From Candidatus Dormiibacterota bacterium (GTDB lineage: Bacteria; Chloroflexota; Dormibacteria; Dormibacterales; Dormibacteraceae), in contig CATPBF010000176.1 in NCBI GenBank assembly GCA_955652585.1, forward strand, positions 1 to 18,119: a stretch of DNA of 18,119 bases. Direction: 5' to 3'. The translations under genes and the position numbers were made by a program. Every line of letters begins with the position of its first letter. The first letter of the stretch is position 1. The notes beneath the pieces were generated by a model. That model had not been told where the DNA came from. It saw only the letters and a program-made list of their open reading frames with translations, and ran no database searches. This document shows positions 1 to 8,090 of the stretch, in pieces.

Positions 1-1
1 G

Positions 2-223
2 ACCGACCGGGTGGTCGAGGGCGGCAGCGCCCTGAACATGAAGGTCGACGTGGTCGAGCGGCTGGGCTCCGACCAGTTCCTGTACGGGCAGGTCGGCGGC
101 GACGCGGTCACGGCGCGGGTGGACCCGAGGATGAAGGTGGATCCTGGCGACACCGTCAAGCTGGGCCTGGACACGCGCACGCTGCACCTGTTCGACGCCC
201 AGAGCGAACTGGCTCTCCTGTAA
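2..223 (+). CDS. Sugar ABC transporter ATP-binding protein, C-terminal TOBE end (partial)
   Basis: The reading frame is open from base 2, so the gene begins upstream of the window and only its last 73 residues are visible. They fit the TOBE/OB-fold tail of MalK/UgpC/MsmX-type ATPases, which energise binding-protein-dependent import of sugars or glycerol-3-phosphate. The visible pattern is a VDVVERLGSDQFLYG strand pair, then the ARVDPR segment, a G-D-T-V-K-L-G-L-D turn, and the typical ending HLFD followed by a few residues. The Walker and signature motifs lie outside the window, so the substrate cannot be named. The next gene starts 67 bases downstream with its own promoter-like sequence and looks unrelated, so this is probably the last gene of an upstream sugar-transport unit. 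The family call is fairly secure; other TOBE-bearing ATPases are the main alternative. Confidence 0.8.
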   Translation, partial: TDRVVEGGSALNMKVDVVERLGSDQFLYGQVGGDAVTARVDPRMKVDPGDTVKLGLDTRTLHLFDAQSELALL

Positions 224-230
224 CGACCAA

Positions 231-290
231 CACTAAGAATCAGTAGTTCTGCGGAGGACACCCCGGGGACCGCAGCCTAAGCTGCGTGCG
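231..290 (+). promoter_or_regulatory. Putative leaderless promoter of the large membrane protein gene
   Basis: No Shine-Dalgarno sequence sits within range of the GTG at 291; the GGAGG at 253-257 is over 30 bases away. Instead AGGACA at 255-260, a 17-base spacer and TAAGCT at 278-283 resemble a -35/-10 pair of the TAnnnT kind, and the start codon follows 7 bases after the -10. A 6-bp inverted repeat, CGCAGC/GCTGCG at 271-276 and 281-286, overlaps the -10. TCAGTAG at 240-246 recurs at the same spacing in the region before 11198. Leaderless transcription is an inference from this geometry. Confidence 0.45.
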
Positions 291-3200
291 GTGACAGACG
301 CCAAGACCGGAGCAGCGCCGCGCGCCAGGTACGACGCGGCCGACGTTGAAGTCGCCCGCCGCGAGTGGGGGCCGTGGTGTCACACCTTGACGCACGTCAG
401 CGCGGACGCCGACGCCGCCACGGATCAGGCCATCTCCTACTTGCAGGCTGGGCTGCCGGCCAACGTCGTGGCCGCTCTTCTGCAGATCCGGTTCGGATCT
501 CAGGACCCCTCGTATCACGTGCGTGTGGCTGCCGAGCGCGACTATTGCCAGCGCGTGCGTCGGGACCTGGCGGACCTGCTCGCCAGGGGCTTGATCTCCG
601 AGACTTCAGCCGGGGAAGTCGATCGTGAGTTCGAAGCGCGGCTGGGTGCCCTCGCCACAGTCAGCGAACCGATCCGGAGCGTTGCCGAGCGCAAGCCGTC
701 GGGCGCGCCAAGCGCCACACCCGCGGCAGCCGGCCCGGCTTCCGAGCCCGCCGCCCCTGTGGCCCCCGCGCCCGCGGCGCCAGGCATCTCGCTGGGTGAG
801 ATCTTCGCCGAGCACTCGGTCCTCATCCTCGCCGCCCTCGGCGCCTTCCTTCTCGTGGTGGCCACCGTCCTGTTCGAGCTGTATGGGACGACCGGTCTGG
901 GTGGCGGGGTTCGCCTGGGCGCGGTCGTCGCCCTCAACGTCATCTTCGCGACCGCGGGCTACCTGGCCAACCGCCAGGAGCGCCTGCGCTCGGTCGGCAG
1001 CATCTATATCGCGCTCGCCGCCGTGCTCCTGCCCCTGGTCGGCATCGCGGCCTGGACCTTCCTCGACCTGGGAGCGCGCGGCATCACGGTCGACCAGGCG
1101 CTCGCTGTCACCGCCACCGCCTGCGCACTTTCGTATGGCTACCTCGCCCGCAGGCTTGGGCTGCGCCCTTACGGCGAGATGGCCGGTGCCGCCGTGCTGG
1201 TCGCGTCGTGGGGATTGTCGGGCGCGATCGCCGGCGACCACTGGCGTTCGATCGGCCTGGCCGTGACTCCGTTGGTGTACGCGGTCTGGGAGCGCCTGCT
1301 GCCAGATCGAGTGTTCGCGCACTTCCAGTGGTTCGCGCACGCCGCCGCTCTAGTCGCGCTCGGCGCCGCCGTGCGTTTCGACTCCGCAGGCTGGGTGCTG
1401 ACCGCGACCCTGGCCGTCCTTGCCATGGCCTACCTGGCGTGGCAAGCGGTAGCCGCCGATCGGAGCCGGGCCTGGGCGGGAGAAGCGGCTCTCATCCTGG
1501 CCGCGGCAGCGGCCATCGGACCGCTCGGCCTGCACTCGTACCACTTCGCGCTGCCGATGCTCGTCGCGATTCCCCTGATATTCCTGGCTCGCGTGCCCGA
1601 CTCGCTCGGGGTCGTCGGCAAGCTGTACCGCGCACACCCGGCACACCTCCATCTGGCCGTGGTTGTGGGCCTCTTGTTCGCGCTGGCCGAGAACGTGTCC
1701 CGGTACGGGAGTGTCGAGCGGTGGACGGTCGAGATCGCGAATCAAGAGTTGTGGTCAATCGCGGTCGCGCTCTGGATAGCGGGCGGTCTCTACATAGCGG
1801 ACTTCTCGGTGGGGCGCACCGAGAACACGGGCTACGCCCTGCGCGCCGTGTTGCCCATCGCGCTTATGGCCACCGGTCAAGCACGGGGACTCGGATCGTG
1901 GACGGCGACGCTCACGGCGGGGGCGTTGATCGCTTACGTCGTGCCGTTCGTCTCGGGCCCCGCGCTTAAGCCCTTGACGCGCCGAGCCTCGCTCTTCTTC
2001 TACGCGGGCCTTGCGCTCGTCCTCGTCCAGCTCCCCAGCATTTCCCTCGGCGCCGGCCGTTGGGAGATCCCGGCGGCCCTGCTCGTGTCGGCCCTCGCCA
2101 TAGGAGCGGCGAGCGAGATGGGCGGGGTTCGCTTCGGCGCTTACGCAGCGCGCGGCGTCTTCTCGCTCGCGTGGTTCGGCGGGGTCGAGGCTCTGAACGC
2201 GGGCGCGTGGCGGGGTCCGTTTGATGCGTTGCTCGCGCTCGTGTATGTCGCGCTCGGTCAGCTGCGTGCGCTGGCGACGCATTCAGTCGCGACCGCGGGC
2301 AGGCGCTGGTTCATCCACGCCACCGCCGTGGTCGCGATCGGGCTCTGCTTTACAGGTCCGGACGACCATCTTTGGTGGCGCCTGACGGCGGCCTCGGGCG
2401 CCCTCGCGCTGGCTTACTGGTGGCTCGCGACGACACGTCCTGAGAAAGAGATGCCGTGGCTCGCCTGGGCGGCGTTGAGCTCCGCGGCCGGCAGCCTCGC
2501 AATCGCTTGGGTTCCTGAGCTGTGGCAGGGCACGGTCATGGTCGGCGCCGCCCTCGTGCTGACCGCCGGCTGGGCGGCGGCGCGAAACATCCTCAAGCGG
2601 CCGCTCCTGCACGAGGCCGGACTCCCCGTGCTGGGCGGGCTGGCTTTGATCGGCGCCGCGTTGACGCTCACGCACGACACTCCGCAGTGGTCGCAAGCGA
2701 TCGCGGTCCTACTGGCCGGGGGCTTCCTGCTGGCCTGGTCGCGATTGCATGCCCAGTCTCAGCTCGTTCAGAGCTTGCGAGCAGGCGCCGCGGCGACCGG
2801 GACGAGCGGCCTTTTCCTGGCCGCCGGCGTCCTGCACCTCAACGCGGGTTACGCCGGTTTGCTCGCGATCGCGCTAGCCCTCGGCCACGCTGAATGGAAC
2901 GTCCGCGCCAAGGGAGAGATCGAGCGGCGGTACGCAGTGGTCGCGCTGCTCGTCATGGCGCCGGTCATGTATCTGTGGCCGTACGAGCACACGCCCGCGG
3001 CGCTGATCGCGCTCGAGTTCCTCACCCTGGCGGCGATATGCGTGCTGGCGGGCGTGCGCCGCGGGGAATGGTTCCTGGCCTACCCGGCCGCGCTGCTGCT
3101 CGCGCCGGCGCTGCACATTGCTTTCATCGCCTTGGGGCTGGCCGCCAACCACGAGCTCGAGGAACGCTCGTTCGCGGTCCTCGCCTGGGTCGTCGGCTTG

Positions 3201-4232
3201 GTCGGGCTGTTGGTGCGCACGCAGTACGGGAGCCGCTGGGCCTTGAGCACCGAAGCGGGCGCGGCCACGCTTGCCTCGGGCGCCCTCGTCGCCCTCGCGT
3301 CAGACAATCATCCCGACCCGGCGGGCATCGCCCTGCTTGCGTATGCCGTGGTGGTCTACGCCGCCGGCATGCAGGAGCGCGAGCGCTGGGTGCTGCCGGC
3401 GGCTGCCGCCACCGCGCTTGCAGGCGCGATCACCCTGCTCTACGCCCATGGTGCGGACACGATCAACTATGCGGCGGCGGTGGGCGTGCTCGGCCTGGTC
3501 ATCTGGGTGGCCGGCCGCATCGCCCTGGTTTTCCTCGGACGGCACGCCGTCATCGACATGCATCGCTACTTGGGCCTCGGCCTCTTGACGGTCGCAGGTC
3601 TCGCGGGCTTCGCCTTCCCAGACAAGACCGGTCCATTCAGCGAGGGCGCCACCCTGGCAGCGCTTGCGCTGCTCATCACGGGCGGCGTGTTCTGGCTCGA
3701 TGCGCGGACGTTTGGTTTTCGCCCCAACGTGTACCTGGCGGTGGTCAGCGCTTCGACAGCCGGCTACTTCGTGGCGCGCGGCGTACGCCTGGAATCGTGG
3801 AAGCTGGTGCCTCCCGGGCTGGGCCTGATTGCATGCGGGATCTGGCTGCGCCAGGACAAGGTCTTCAACGTCGGCTCGCCAGTGCGTCAGCTGATCGTTG
3901 GAGTCGGCCTTGGCCTTGTGATGGGCTGGGCGGCCGTCTTCACCGTGTCGGGCGACCTGTTCTGGCTGGTGGCGCTGCTGATCGAGGGGGCGATCACGGT
4001 CGGCGCGGGGATCGTGTTGCGCAGCCGCGTGCTGCTCGCTGGCGGCGGCGTGGCGCTGGCGCTGGTTTCGCTCCGGGCCCTCCTTTCGGTGGCGCAGGCC
4101 GGCTATCTGTTTGCCGCCTTCGGAGCTGTTGCCCTGGTCTTGCTCGCCGTCGCTACCGCCATCGCATTGGGCCGTGGCCGCTCATTCGCCGGCGCGCGCG
4201 GGATGCGAGAGCAGCTCGCCACCTGGGACTGA
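291..4232 (+). CDS. Giant polytopic membrane protein with soluble N-terminal domain, function unknown
   Basis: This 1313-residue protein has three parts. Residues 1-130 are soluble, helical and charged. Residues about 134-165 are a proline/alanine-rich linker. From about residue 175 to the C-terminus there is an almost unbroken run of hydrophobic segments, which I judge to be well over 25 membrane helices. Tryptophans and short charged loops recur through the membrane part, but no transport, glycosyltransferase or protease motif stands out. The layout recalls the very large DUF2157/DUF2339-like and 'SCO7613 C-terminal domain' membrane proteins of actinobacteria, none of which has an established role that I can name. 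The GTG at 291 is chosen because the frame has no convincing earlier start and a promoter-like sequence ends 7 bases before it. The gene appears monocistronic and is followed by a convergent operon. The coding call is secure; the family is tentative. Confidence 0.85.
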   Translation: MTDAKTGAAPRARYDAADVEVARREWGPWCHTLTHVSADADAATDQAISYLQAGLPANVVAALLQIRFGSQDPSYHVRVAAERDYCQRVRRDLADLLARGLISETSAGEVDREFEARLGALATVSEPIRSVAERKPSGAPSATPAAAGPASEPAAPVAPAPAAPGISLGEIFAEHSVLILAALGAFLLVVATVLFELYGTTGLGGGVRLGAVVALNVIFATAGYLANRQERLRSVGSIYIALAAVLLPLVGIAAWTFLDLGARGITVDQALAVTATACALSYGYLARRLGLRPYGEMAGAAVLVASWGLSGAIAGDHWRSIGLAVTPLVYAVWERLLPDRVFAHFQWFAHAAALVALGAAVRFDSAGWVLTATLAVLAMAYLAWQAVAADRSRAWAGEAALILAAAAAIGPLGLHSYHFALPMLVAIPLIFLARVPDSLGVVGKLYRAHPAHLHLAVVVGLLFALAENVSRYGSVERWTVEIANQELWSIAVALWIAGGLYIADFSVGRTENTGYALRAVLPIALMATGQARGLGSWTATLTAGALIAYVVPFVSGPALKPLTRRASLFFYAGLALVLVQLPSISLGAGRWEIPAALLVSALAIGAASEMGGVRFGAYAARGVFSLAWFGGVEALNAGAWRGPFDALLALVYVALGQLRALATHSVATAGRRWFIHATAVVAIGLCFTGPDDHLWWRLTAASGALALAYWWLATTRPEKEMPWLAWAALSSAAGSLAIAWVPELWQGTVMVGAALVLTAGWAAARNILKRPLLHEAGLPVLGGLALIGAALTLTHDTPQWSQAIAVLLAGGFLLAWSRLHAQSQLVQSLRAGAAATGTSGLFLAAGVLHLNAGYAGLLAIALALGHAEWNVRAKGEIERRYAVVALLVMAPVMYLWPYEHTPAALIALEFLTLAAICVLAGVRRGEWFLAYPAALLLAPALHIAFIALGLAANHELEERSFAVLAWVVGLVGLLVRTQYGSRWALSTEAGAATLASGALVALASDNHPDPAGIALLAYAVVVYAAGMQERERWVLPAAAATALAGAITLLYAHGADTINYAAAVGVLGLVIWVAGRIALVFLGRHAVIDMHRYLGLGLLTVAGLAGFAFPDKTGPFSEGATLAALALLITGGVFWLDARTFGFRPNVYLAVVSASTAGYFVARGVRLESWKLVPPGLGLIACGIWLRQDKVFNVGSPVRQLIVGVGLGLVMGWAAVFTVSGDLFWLVALLIEGAITVGAGIVLRSRVLLAGGGVALALVSLRALLSVAQAGYLFAAFGAVALVLLAVATAIALGRGRSFAGARGMREQLATWD

Positions 4233-4233
4233 T

Positions 4234-4276
4234 CCCCTCTCCCCGAAGGGGAGAGGGTTAGGGAGTGGGGCGTGAC
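4234..4276. repeat. REP-like hairpin repeat, copy 1
   Basis: A 10-bp perfect stem, CCCTCTCCCC at 4235-4244 and GGGGAGAGGG at 4248-4257, closes on a GAA loop. It is followed by TTAGGGAGTGGGGCGTGAC. The whole 43-base unit recurs at 11091-11133 with three differences. It lies between the ends of two convergent genes (4232 and 4282), where such a hairpin could stop transcription from both sides, but no T-run follows the stem in either direction. Similar CCCTCTCCCC...GGGGAGAGGG elements are dispersed in many high-GC genomes, from memory of the class. Confidence 0.8.
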
Positions 4277-4281
4277 TGCGG

Positions 4282-5748
4282 TTAGCCGCGCAGCTGCTCG
4301 ACGCCCGCCTCGCCTCGGGCCAGCCGCCCGCGGAGGACAGCGAAGTACCACGCGGCGGCGACGACCAGCACGATGGCGACGATCAGGTCGGCGCCCCAGA
4401 AATCCTTGGGGATCATCAGCGCACCGAGCGCGATCAGGATCCACGCCAACGCCGCGTACATGACCGGCTTCGCCCACACCCCGAGATCGAACGCCTCCGG
4501 CAGCTTGTCCATGCGGTGGCGCCGCATGACGTATGCGAGCACGGTCAGGAAGTACACGACGAACGGAAGCGTGGCGGTCGCCGTGATCAAAAGCAGGAAT
4601 GCCGAGCCGCCCTTACCCGTGATCGCGCTCACATAGCCCCAGGCCACGAAGAGCAGGCCGAGCGACGAGGCCGTGACCAGGGCGCGGATCGGCGTCTGCG
4701 TCTGCGGGTTGACCTTCTTCAACTCGGATGAGAACGGAATGATGTTGTCGCGCGCGAACGAGAAAATCAGCCTGCCGGTGGCGGCGAGCCCGACGACGTC
4801 CAACGCGAGAATCGAGAACACGACGACGACGACAAAAACGTCCTTCGCCACGTCTCCCATCCAGTAGGCGACGATGTCGACGAGCGGCACCTGCGACGTG
4901 GTTATCTTGCCCAAGTCAGGGATCGCGATCGTGAAACCGATGAGAGCCACCATGCCCAGGATCGCCGAGCTCGCGACCGACCAGATCACCGCCTTGGGGA
5001 CGGTGACGCGCGCCGCGACGGCCTCCTCACCGAGGTCGGCGGCCAGCTCGAAGCCGACGATGGTGAAGATGCCCATCAGCGCGGCGTAGGGGAGGGCACG
5101 GAGGATGTCGCCGCCATGAACGCCGCCTGTGTCGCCGAGGAACGTGATCGGGTGGTTGGGGTGGATCGCCCACAGAACCAACAGAATCAGGCCGAACCCC
5201 ACCATGCCGGCGATCTCTGTGAACACCGCCACGTTGTTGATGCGTGCCGCGAGCGCGATCGAGATGATGTTGACCGCGAGCACTGCCAGGAAGATGACGA
5301 CGGTGATGATGAGATTGACCGTCGGGTTGCTCGCATCCAGGTTGAGGATGGTGGAGATGATCGGCGCCACGACCACGAAGTTGATCCCGGCAGCGCCCAC
5401 CGCGAGGTAGGCCAGGCCCACGAATCCGGTGAACCAGCCGTAGGTCGTGTTCACCAGCCGGGCGCCCCACTGGTACGAGTAGCCCGCCAGCGGAATGCGA
5501 GTGCCCAGCTCGGCGACCACCAGCGCCACGAGCATCTGGCCGATCGCAGCCACCGGCCAAAGCCAGATCATGGCCGCGCCGAGGTGCGCGAGTCCGAATC
5601 CGTAGTTCGCGAAAAGCCCGGTGGTGATGGAGATGATCGAGAAGGCGACCGCGTAGAGCGAGAAGAGCCTCAGGGCCCGGCGGAGCTCCTGCTTGTAGCC
5701 GAAGGATTGGTTGATGCCCTCGTCGGACGTCGCCACCTGCTCGGGCAC
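4282..5748 (-). CDS. APC-superfamily amino-acid permease
   Basis: This 488-residue protein is the usual size for a 12-helix amino acid/polyamine/organocation transporter, a secondary importer in the cytoplasmic membrane. It has a short cytoplasmic N-terminus, then FGYKQELRRALRLFSLYAVAFS (residues about 16-37), the glycine-containing first helix SITTGLFANYGFGL (about 40-53), the PVAAIGQMLVALVVAELG helix and the loop RIPLAGYSYQWGARL (about 84-98). This pattern is closest to the ACT branch (GABA/choline permeases such as yeast Uga4), so GABA or another small amino acid is possible; the substrate is not readable. The start is the GTG at 5748, preceded by AAGGAG (plus strand 5757-5762) at 8 bases. 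Only 16 bases separate it from the oxidoreductase upstream, so it is the last gene of a three-gene operon and probably brings in that operon's substrate. Confidence 0.9.
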   Translation of the reverse strand: MPEQVATSDEGINQSFGYKQELRRALRLFSLYAVAFSIISITTGLFANYGFGLAHLGAAMIWLWPVAAIGQMLVALVVAELGTRIPLAGYSYQWGARLVNTTYGWFTGFVGLAYLAVGAAGINFVVVAPIISTILNLDASNPTVNLIITVVIFLAVLAVNIISIALAARINNVAVFTEIAGMVGFGLILLVLWAIHPNHPITFLGDTGGVHGGDILRALPYAALMGIFTIVGFELAADLGEEAVAARVTVPKAVIWSVASSAILGMVALIGFTIAIPDLGKITTSQVPLVDIVAYWMGDVAKDVFVVVVVFSILALDVVGLAATGRLIFSFARDNIIPFSSELKKVNPQTQTPIRALVTASSLGLLFVAWGYVSAITGKGGSAFLLLITATATLPFVVYFLTVLAYVMRRHRMDKLPEAFDLGVWAKPVMYAALAWILIALGALMIPKDFWGADLIVAIVLVVAAAWYFAVLRGRLARGEAGVEQLRG

Positions 5749-5756
5749 GGGTCCCT

Positions 5757-5762
5757 CTCCTT
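5757..5762 (-). promoter_or_regulatory. Ribosome binding site of the APC permease gene
   Basis: AAGGAG on the minus strand lies 8 bases before the GTG start at 5748, and only 2 bases separate it from the stop codon of the preceding gene (5767-5765). This fixes the GTG as the start and points to translation of the permease from the shared operon message. Confidence 0.65.
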
Positions 5763-5764
5763 AT

Positions 5765-7096
5765 CTATGTCTGTGCGCTCGCCCCGAGCACACGCTCGAG
5801 GTAGGCGTTGCCAAACAGTCGGTTGGCATCCAGGCGATTGCGGACGGCGATGAAGCGATCCCAGAGTGGGTAGCGCTGCCGCAGGGTGGCGGCGGTCTGG
5901 AAATGGAGCTTGCCCCAGTGCGGGCGGCCTTCGTGGGCGTTCATGATCGCCTCCACCTCGCGAAAGTAGGGCTCGTACTCGAACCGGTGGTAGACGTGGA
6001 CGGCTATGTAGCCGGTGTTGCGGCCATAGGCCGGGCTCAGCGGGATGTCGTCGGCAGCCACCGCGCGCACCTCGACCGGGAAGCTGATCAGCAGGCGCTT
6101 GCGCTCGATCATTGCTCGGATGTCGCGCACCGCCGCGATCAGCTGGGCACGGGGCACCGCGTACTCCATCTCCGCGAACCGCACAAGCCGGGTGTTGGCG
6201 AAGATGCGATCGCTGCGGTCCGTCATCTCCTTGCGCGACATCGTCCGCGCCGTGATGGCAGCGAGGCTCGGGATCCACGTGCGACGCACCTGAGCCGCTC
6301 GCTGAATCATGCCGAATGCATGGTTCTCGAGCAGGATGTCGTTGACGTATGCGCCCAGACCGGTCCGGCGCTGATTTGCCGGCGGGGCGTCCTGGGTGCG
6401 CGTGTTGGTGATCGCCTGGGCCCATTCCGTGTGCGGAAACCAGAAGAACTCGAAGTGGTCGTTCTGCTCGCTGAGCTCGTCGAACTGGTCGAGCAGCTCG
6501 TCGATCCGGCGCGGCTCCTGCACCGAGTGGATGTTGTAGGCGGGCACGCATCGCAGGGTCACGGTCGACAGCACGCCCAGCGCGCCCAGGCCCACCTGTG
6601 CAGCCTTGAACGTATCGGGCTCGAGGACGGACGAGCAGCGCAGGACCCTACCATCGGCCAGCACGAGCGATAGCGCGACAACCTGGCTCGAGATGTTGCG
6701 GAAACGCTCACCGGTGCCGTGCGTCGCCGTCGAGATCGCGCCGCTGATCGTCTGGTAGCCGACGTCGCCCATGTTCTCCATCGCGAGACCGAATTGCTCA
6801 AGCGCGTCGCTGAGCTCGAGGATGGTGACGCCGGCCTGGGCCGTGATCGTGGCCGCTTCGCGGTCGACATCGAGGATCTTGTTGTAGCGGTCGAGCTTGA
6901 TCAGGCGGCCGTCGGTGCATGCGATGTCGGTGAAGCTGTGCCCACTGCCGATTGCCTTTACATGCTCGCCCCGTTCGGCAGCGGCCCGGACGATGGCGAC
7001 GATCTCTTCTTCGTTGGTGGGTGATTCGATGCGGGTCGGGCTGCAGCTGTAAGTTCCGCCCCAGTTGGTCCACCTGGTGCGGGCCTCCGTCACCAT
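5765..7096 (-). CDS. FAD-linked oxidoreductase, sugar-1,4-lactone oxidase type (ALO family)
   Basis: The 443-residue protein has the vanillyl-alcohol-oxidase fold layout: an FAD-binding N-terminal half, then an ALO (D-arabinono-1,4-lactone oxidase) C-terminal half. Visible motifs are AIGSGHSFTDIACTDG (residues 48-63), where His53 matches the histidine that carries covalent FAD in L-gulonolactone and arabinonolactone oxidases and alditol oxidase; ISTATHGTG (121-129), a pyrophosphate-contact loop; and RPHWGK (391-396), the C-terminal active-site signature. Known members oxidise aldonolactones or alditols with O2 or another acceptor; the substrate here is unknown. No signal peptide is seen, so it is probably cytoplasmic. 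The ATG at 7096 overlaps the stop of the PLP enzyme gene (7092-7090) by 7 bases, suggesting coupled translation. Location with a PLP enzyme and an amino-acid permease is unusual for a vitamin-C type oxidase and hints at a hydroxylated amino acid or amino alcohol-derived substrate (inference). Confidence 0.9.
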   Translation of the reverse strand: MVTEARTRWTNWGGTYSCSPTRIESPTNEEEIVAIVRAAAERGEHVKAIGSGHSFTDIACTDGRLIKLDRYNKILDVDREAATITAQAGVTILELSDALEQFGLAMENMGDVGYQTISGAISTATHGTGERFRNISSQVVALSLVLADGRVLRCSSVLEPDTFKAAQVGLGALGVLSTVTLRCVPAYNIHSVQEPRRIDELLDQFDELSEQNDHFEFFWFPHTEWAQAITNTRTQDAPPANQRRTGLGAYVNDILLENHAFGMIQRAAQVRRTWIPSLAAITARTMSRKEMTDRSDRIFANTRLVRFAEMEYAVPRAQLIAAVRDIRAMIERKRLLISFPVEVRAVAADDIPLSPAYGRNTGYIAVHVYHRFEYEPYFREVEAIMNAHEGRPHWGKLHFQTAATLRQRYPLWDRFIAVRNRLDANRLFGNAYLERVLGASAQT

Positions 7097-8088
7097 CCGC
7101 GCAGGTCGATCTCCCAGGTTTCGAGCACCTCGCCGTCGCGGACGAGGTGCATGCGATCGTGGTAGGCGATGGTCGGGTCAACGTGTGCCGGCAGGACGCG
7201 GATCTGGTCGCCGACCGCGACCGACGTCTCCGGAATGAAACTAATGTGCTCATCGGCGACGATCAGCACGTTGCCGCCGCCGGCGATGTCCGGGTTGCCG
7301 TGGTCCATCGCCAGCGCCTTGAGGCCGCAGTTGGCGACCGCGTAGCCCGCAGCCGAGGTCGAGATGACCGTCGCAAGCACGCTGGCGGCTTGCTTGAAAG
7401 GGAGCCCGAGCTTGGCGTAGGCAGCGTCCATGAGCGCATACGAACCGGCCTGGATCTCGTTGGCCCAGGTATTGAGGTCGTAGGTGCCGGTGCCGCCCGC
7501 CGAGATGACGTCGCCACCGACATCCTTGTGAGCCTGAAGCAGTAGCTCCATCGCCTTCGCCGTCAGCTCCTGCCGCAGCGTGCGGTCATCGAGCCCGACG
7601 GCATGACCCTCGTAGCCCATCACCCCGCGCACGACCAGGCCCTGCTTGCGAGCCATGTCGGCCAGCGTTCCGGCGTTTTCGGGGGCGCAGCCGCAGCGGG
7701 GCATGCCCACGTTGACGTCGATCAAGACCTCTTTGACGCCACCCTTGGCGGCGGCTTCGATGGTCTGGAGCGAGTCGACCGCGACCGTGACCCGGGCGTC
7801 GAGGCGGCCCAATCGGGAGGCGTCCAGCACTTCGTTGGCCAGCAGCAGGTCCTCGCCCAGGCCCGCCGCGGCCATCCCCTCGACCTCCTTGATCGTGGCG
7901 CAGGTGAAGGTGTGATGGCCGGCCGCGAGCTGACGCCGGGCGAGGGCGGTGCACTTATGGGCTTTGACATGCGGACGGAGCCGAGGTCCTGGCAGCGCGG
8001 TGGCCATGGTCGAGAGGTTGTGCTCGAACGCGTCCGCGTCCACCAGCAGAGCCGGGGTCACCAGCTCCTCGATTCGGGTCGCGGTCAC
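7090..8088 (-). CDS. PLP-dependent D-threonine aldolase/D-serine dehydratase-like enzyme
   Basis: The 332-residue protein has the fold-type III (alanine racemase N-terminal-like) TIM barrel followed by a small beta domain typical of the DSD1/D-threonine aldolase group. It opens with the TPALLVDADAFEHNL strand (11-25), then RPHVKAHKC (38-46), in which Lys42 is the expected Schiff-base lysine. GGTGTYD is the phosphate-binding stretch. Near the C-terminus PAHVDPT (300-306) gives His302-x-Asp304. From memory, D-threonine aldolase binds its divalent metal with His-x-Asp, whereas eukaryotic D-serine dehydratase uses His-x-Cys, so this looks more aldolase-like. Likely chemistry is cleavage or dehydration of a D-beta-hydroxy amino acid; the substrate is unproven. 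It is the first gene of the operon with the ALO oxidase and permease. The GTG at 8088 has no Shine-Dalgarno sequence, and a -10-like box ends 6 bases before it. Confidence 0.85.
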   Translation of the reverse strand: MTATRIEELVTPALLVDADAFEHNLSTMATALPGPRLRPHVKAHKCTALARRQLAAGHHTFTCATIKEVEGMAAAGLGEDLLLANEVLDASRLGRLDARVTVAVDSLQTIEAAAKGGVKEVLIDVNVGMPRCGCAPENAGTLADMARKQGLVVRGVMGYEGHAVGLDDRTLRQELTAKAMELLLQAHKDVGGDVISAGGTGTYDLNTWANEIQAGSYALMDAAYAKLGLPFKQAASVLATVISTSAAGYAVANCGLKALAMDHGNPDIAGGGNVLIVADEHISFIPETSVAVGDQIRVLPAHVDPTIAYHDRMHLVRDGEVLETWEIDLRGW

Positions 8089-8090
8089 CC

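Noticed and set aside
606..1340. 244-codon minus-strand frame, and other long minus-strand frames within 291-4232
   Set aside because: They lie opposite the large membrane protein, are rich in Arg, Gly, Glu and Gln without hydrophobic or motif structure, and are typical antisense shadows of G+C-rich codons.
4235..4257. Rho-independent terminator between the convergent genes
   Set aside because: The hairpin is strong, but no T-run follows on either strand and the same unit recurs at 11091, so it is better described as a dispersed repeat.
2894..4261. 455-codon plus-strand frame overlapping the membrane protein
   Set aside because: Its product is an Arg/Gly/Ala-rich string without domains, in the +1 frame of a clearly coding membrane sequence.
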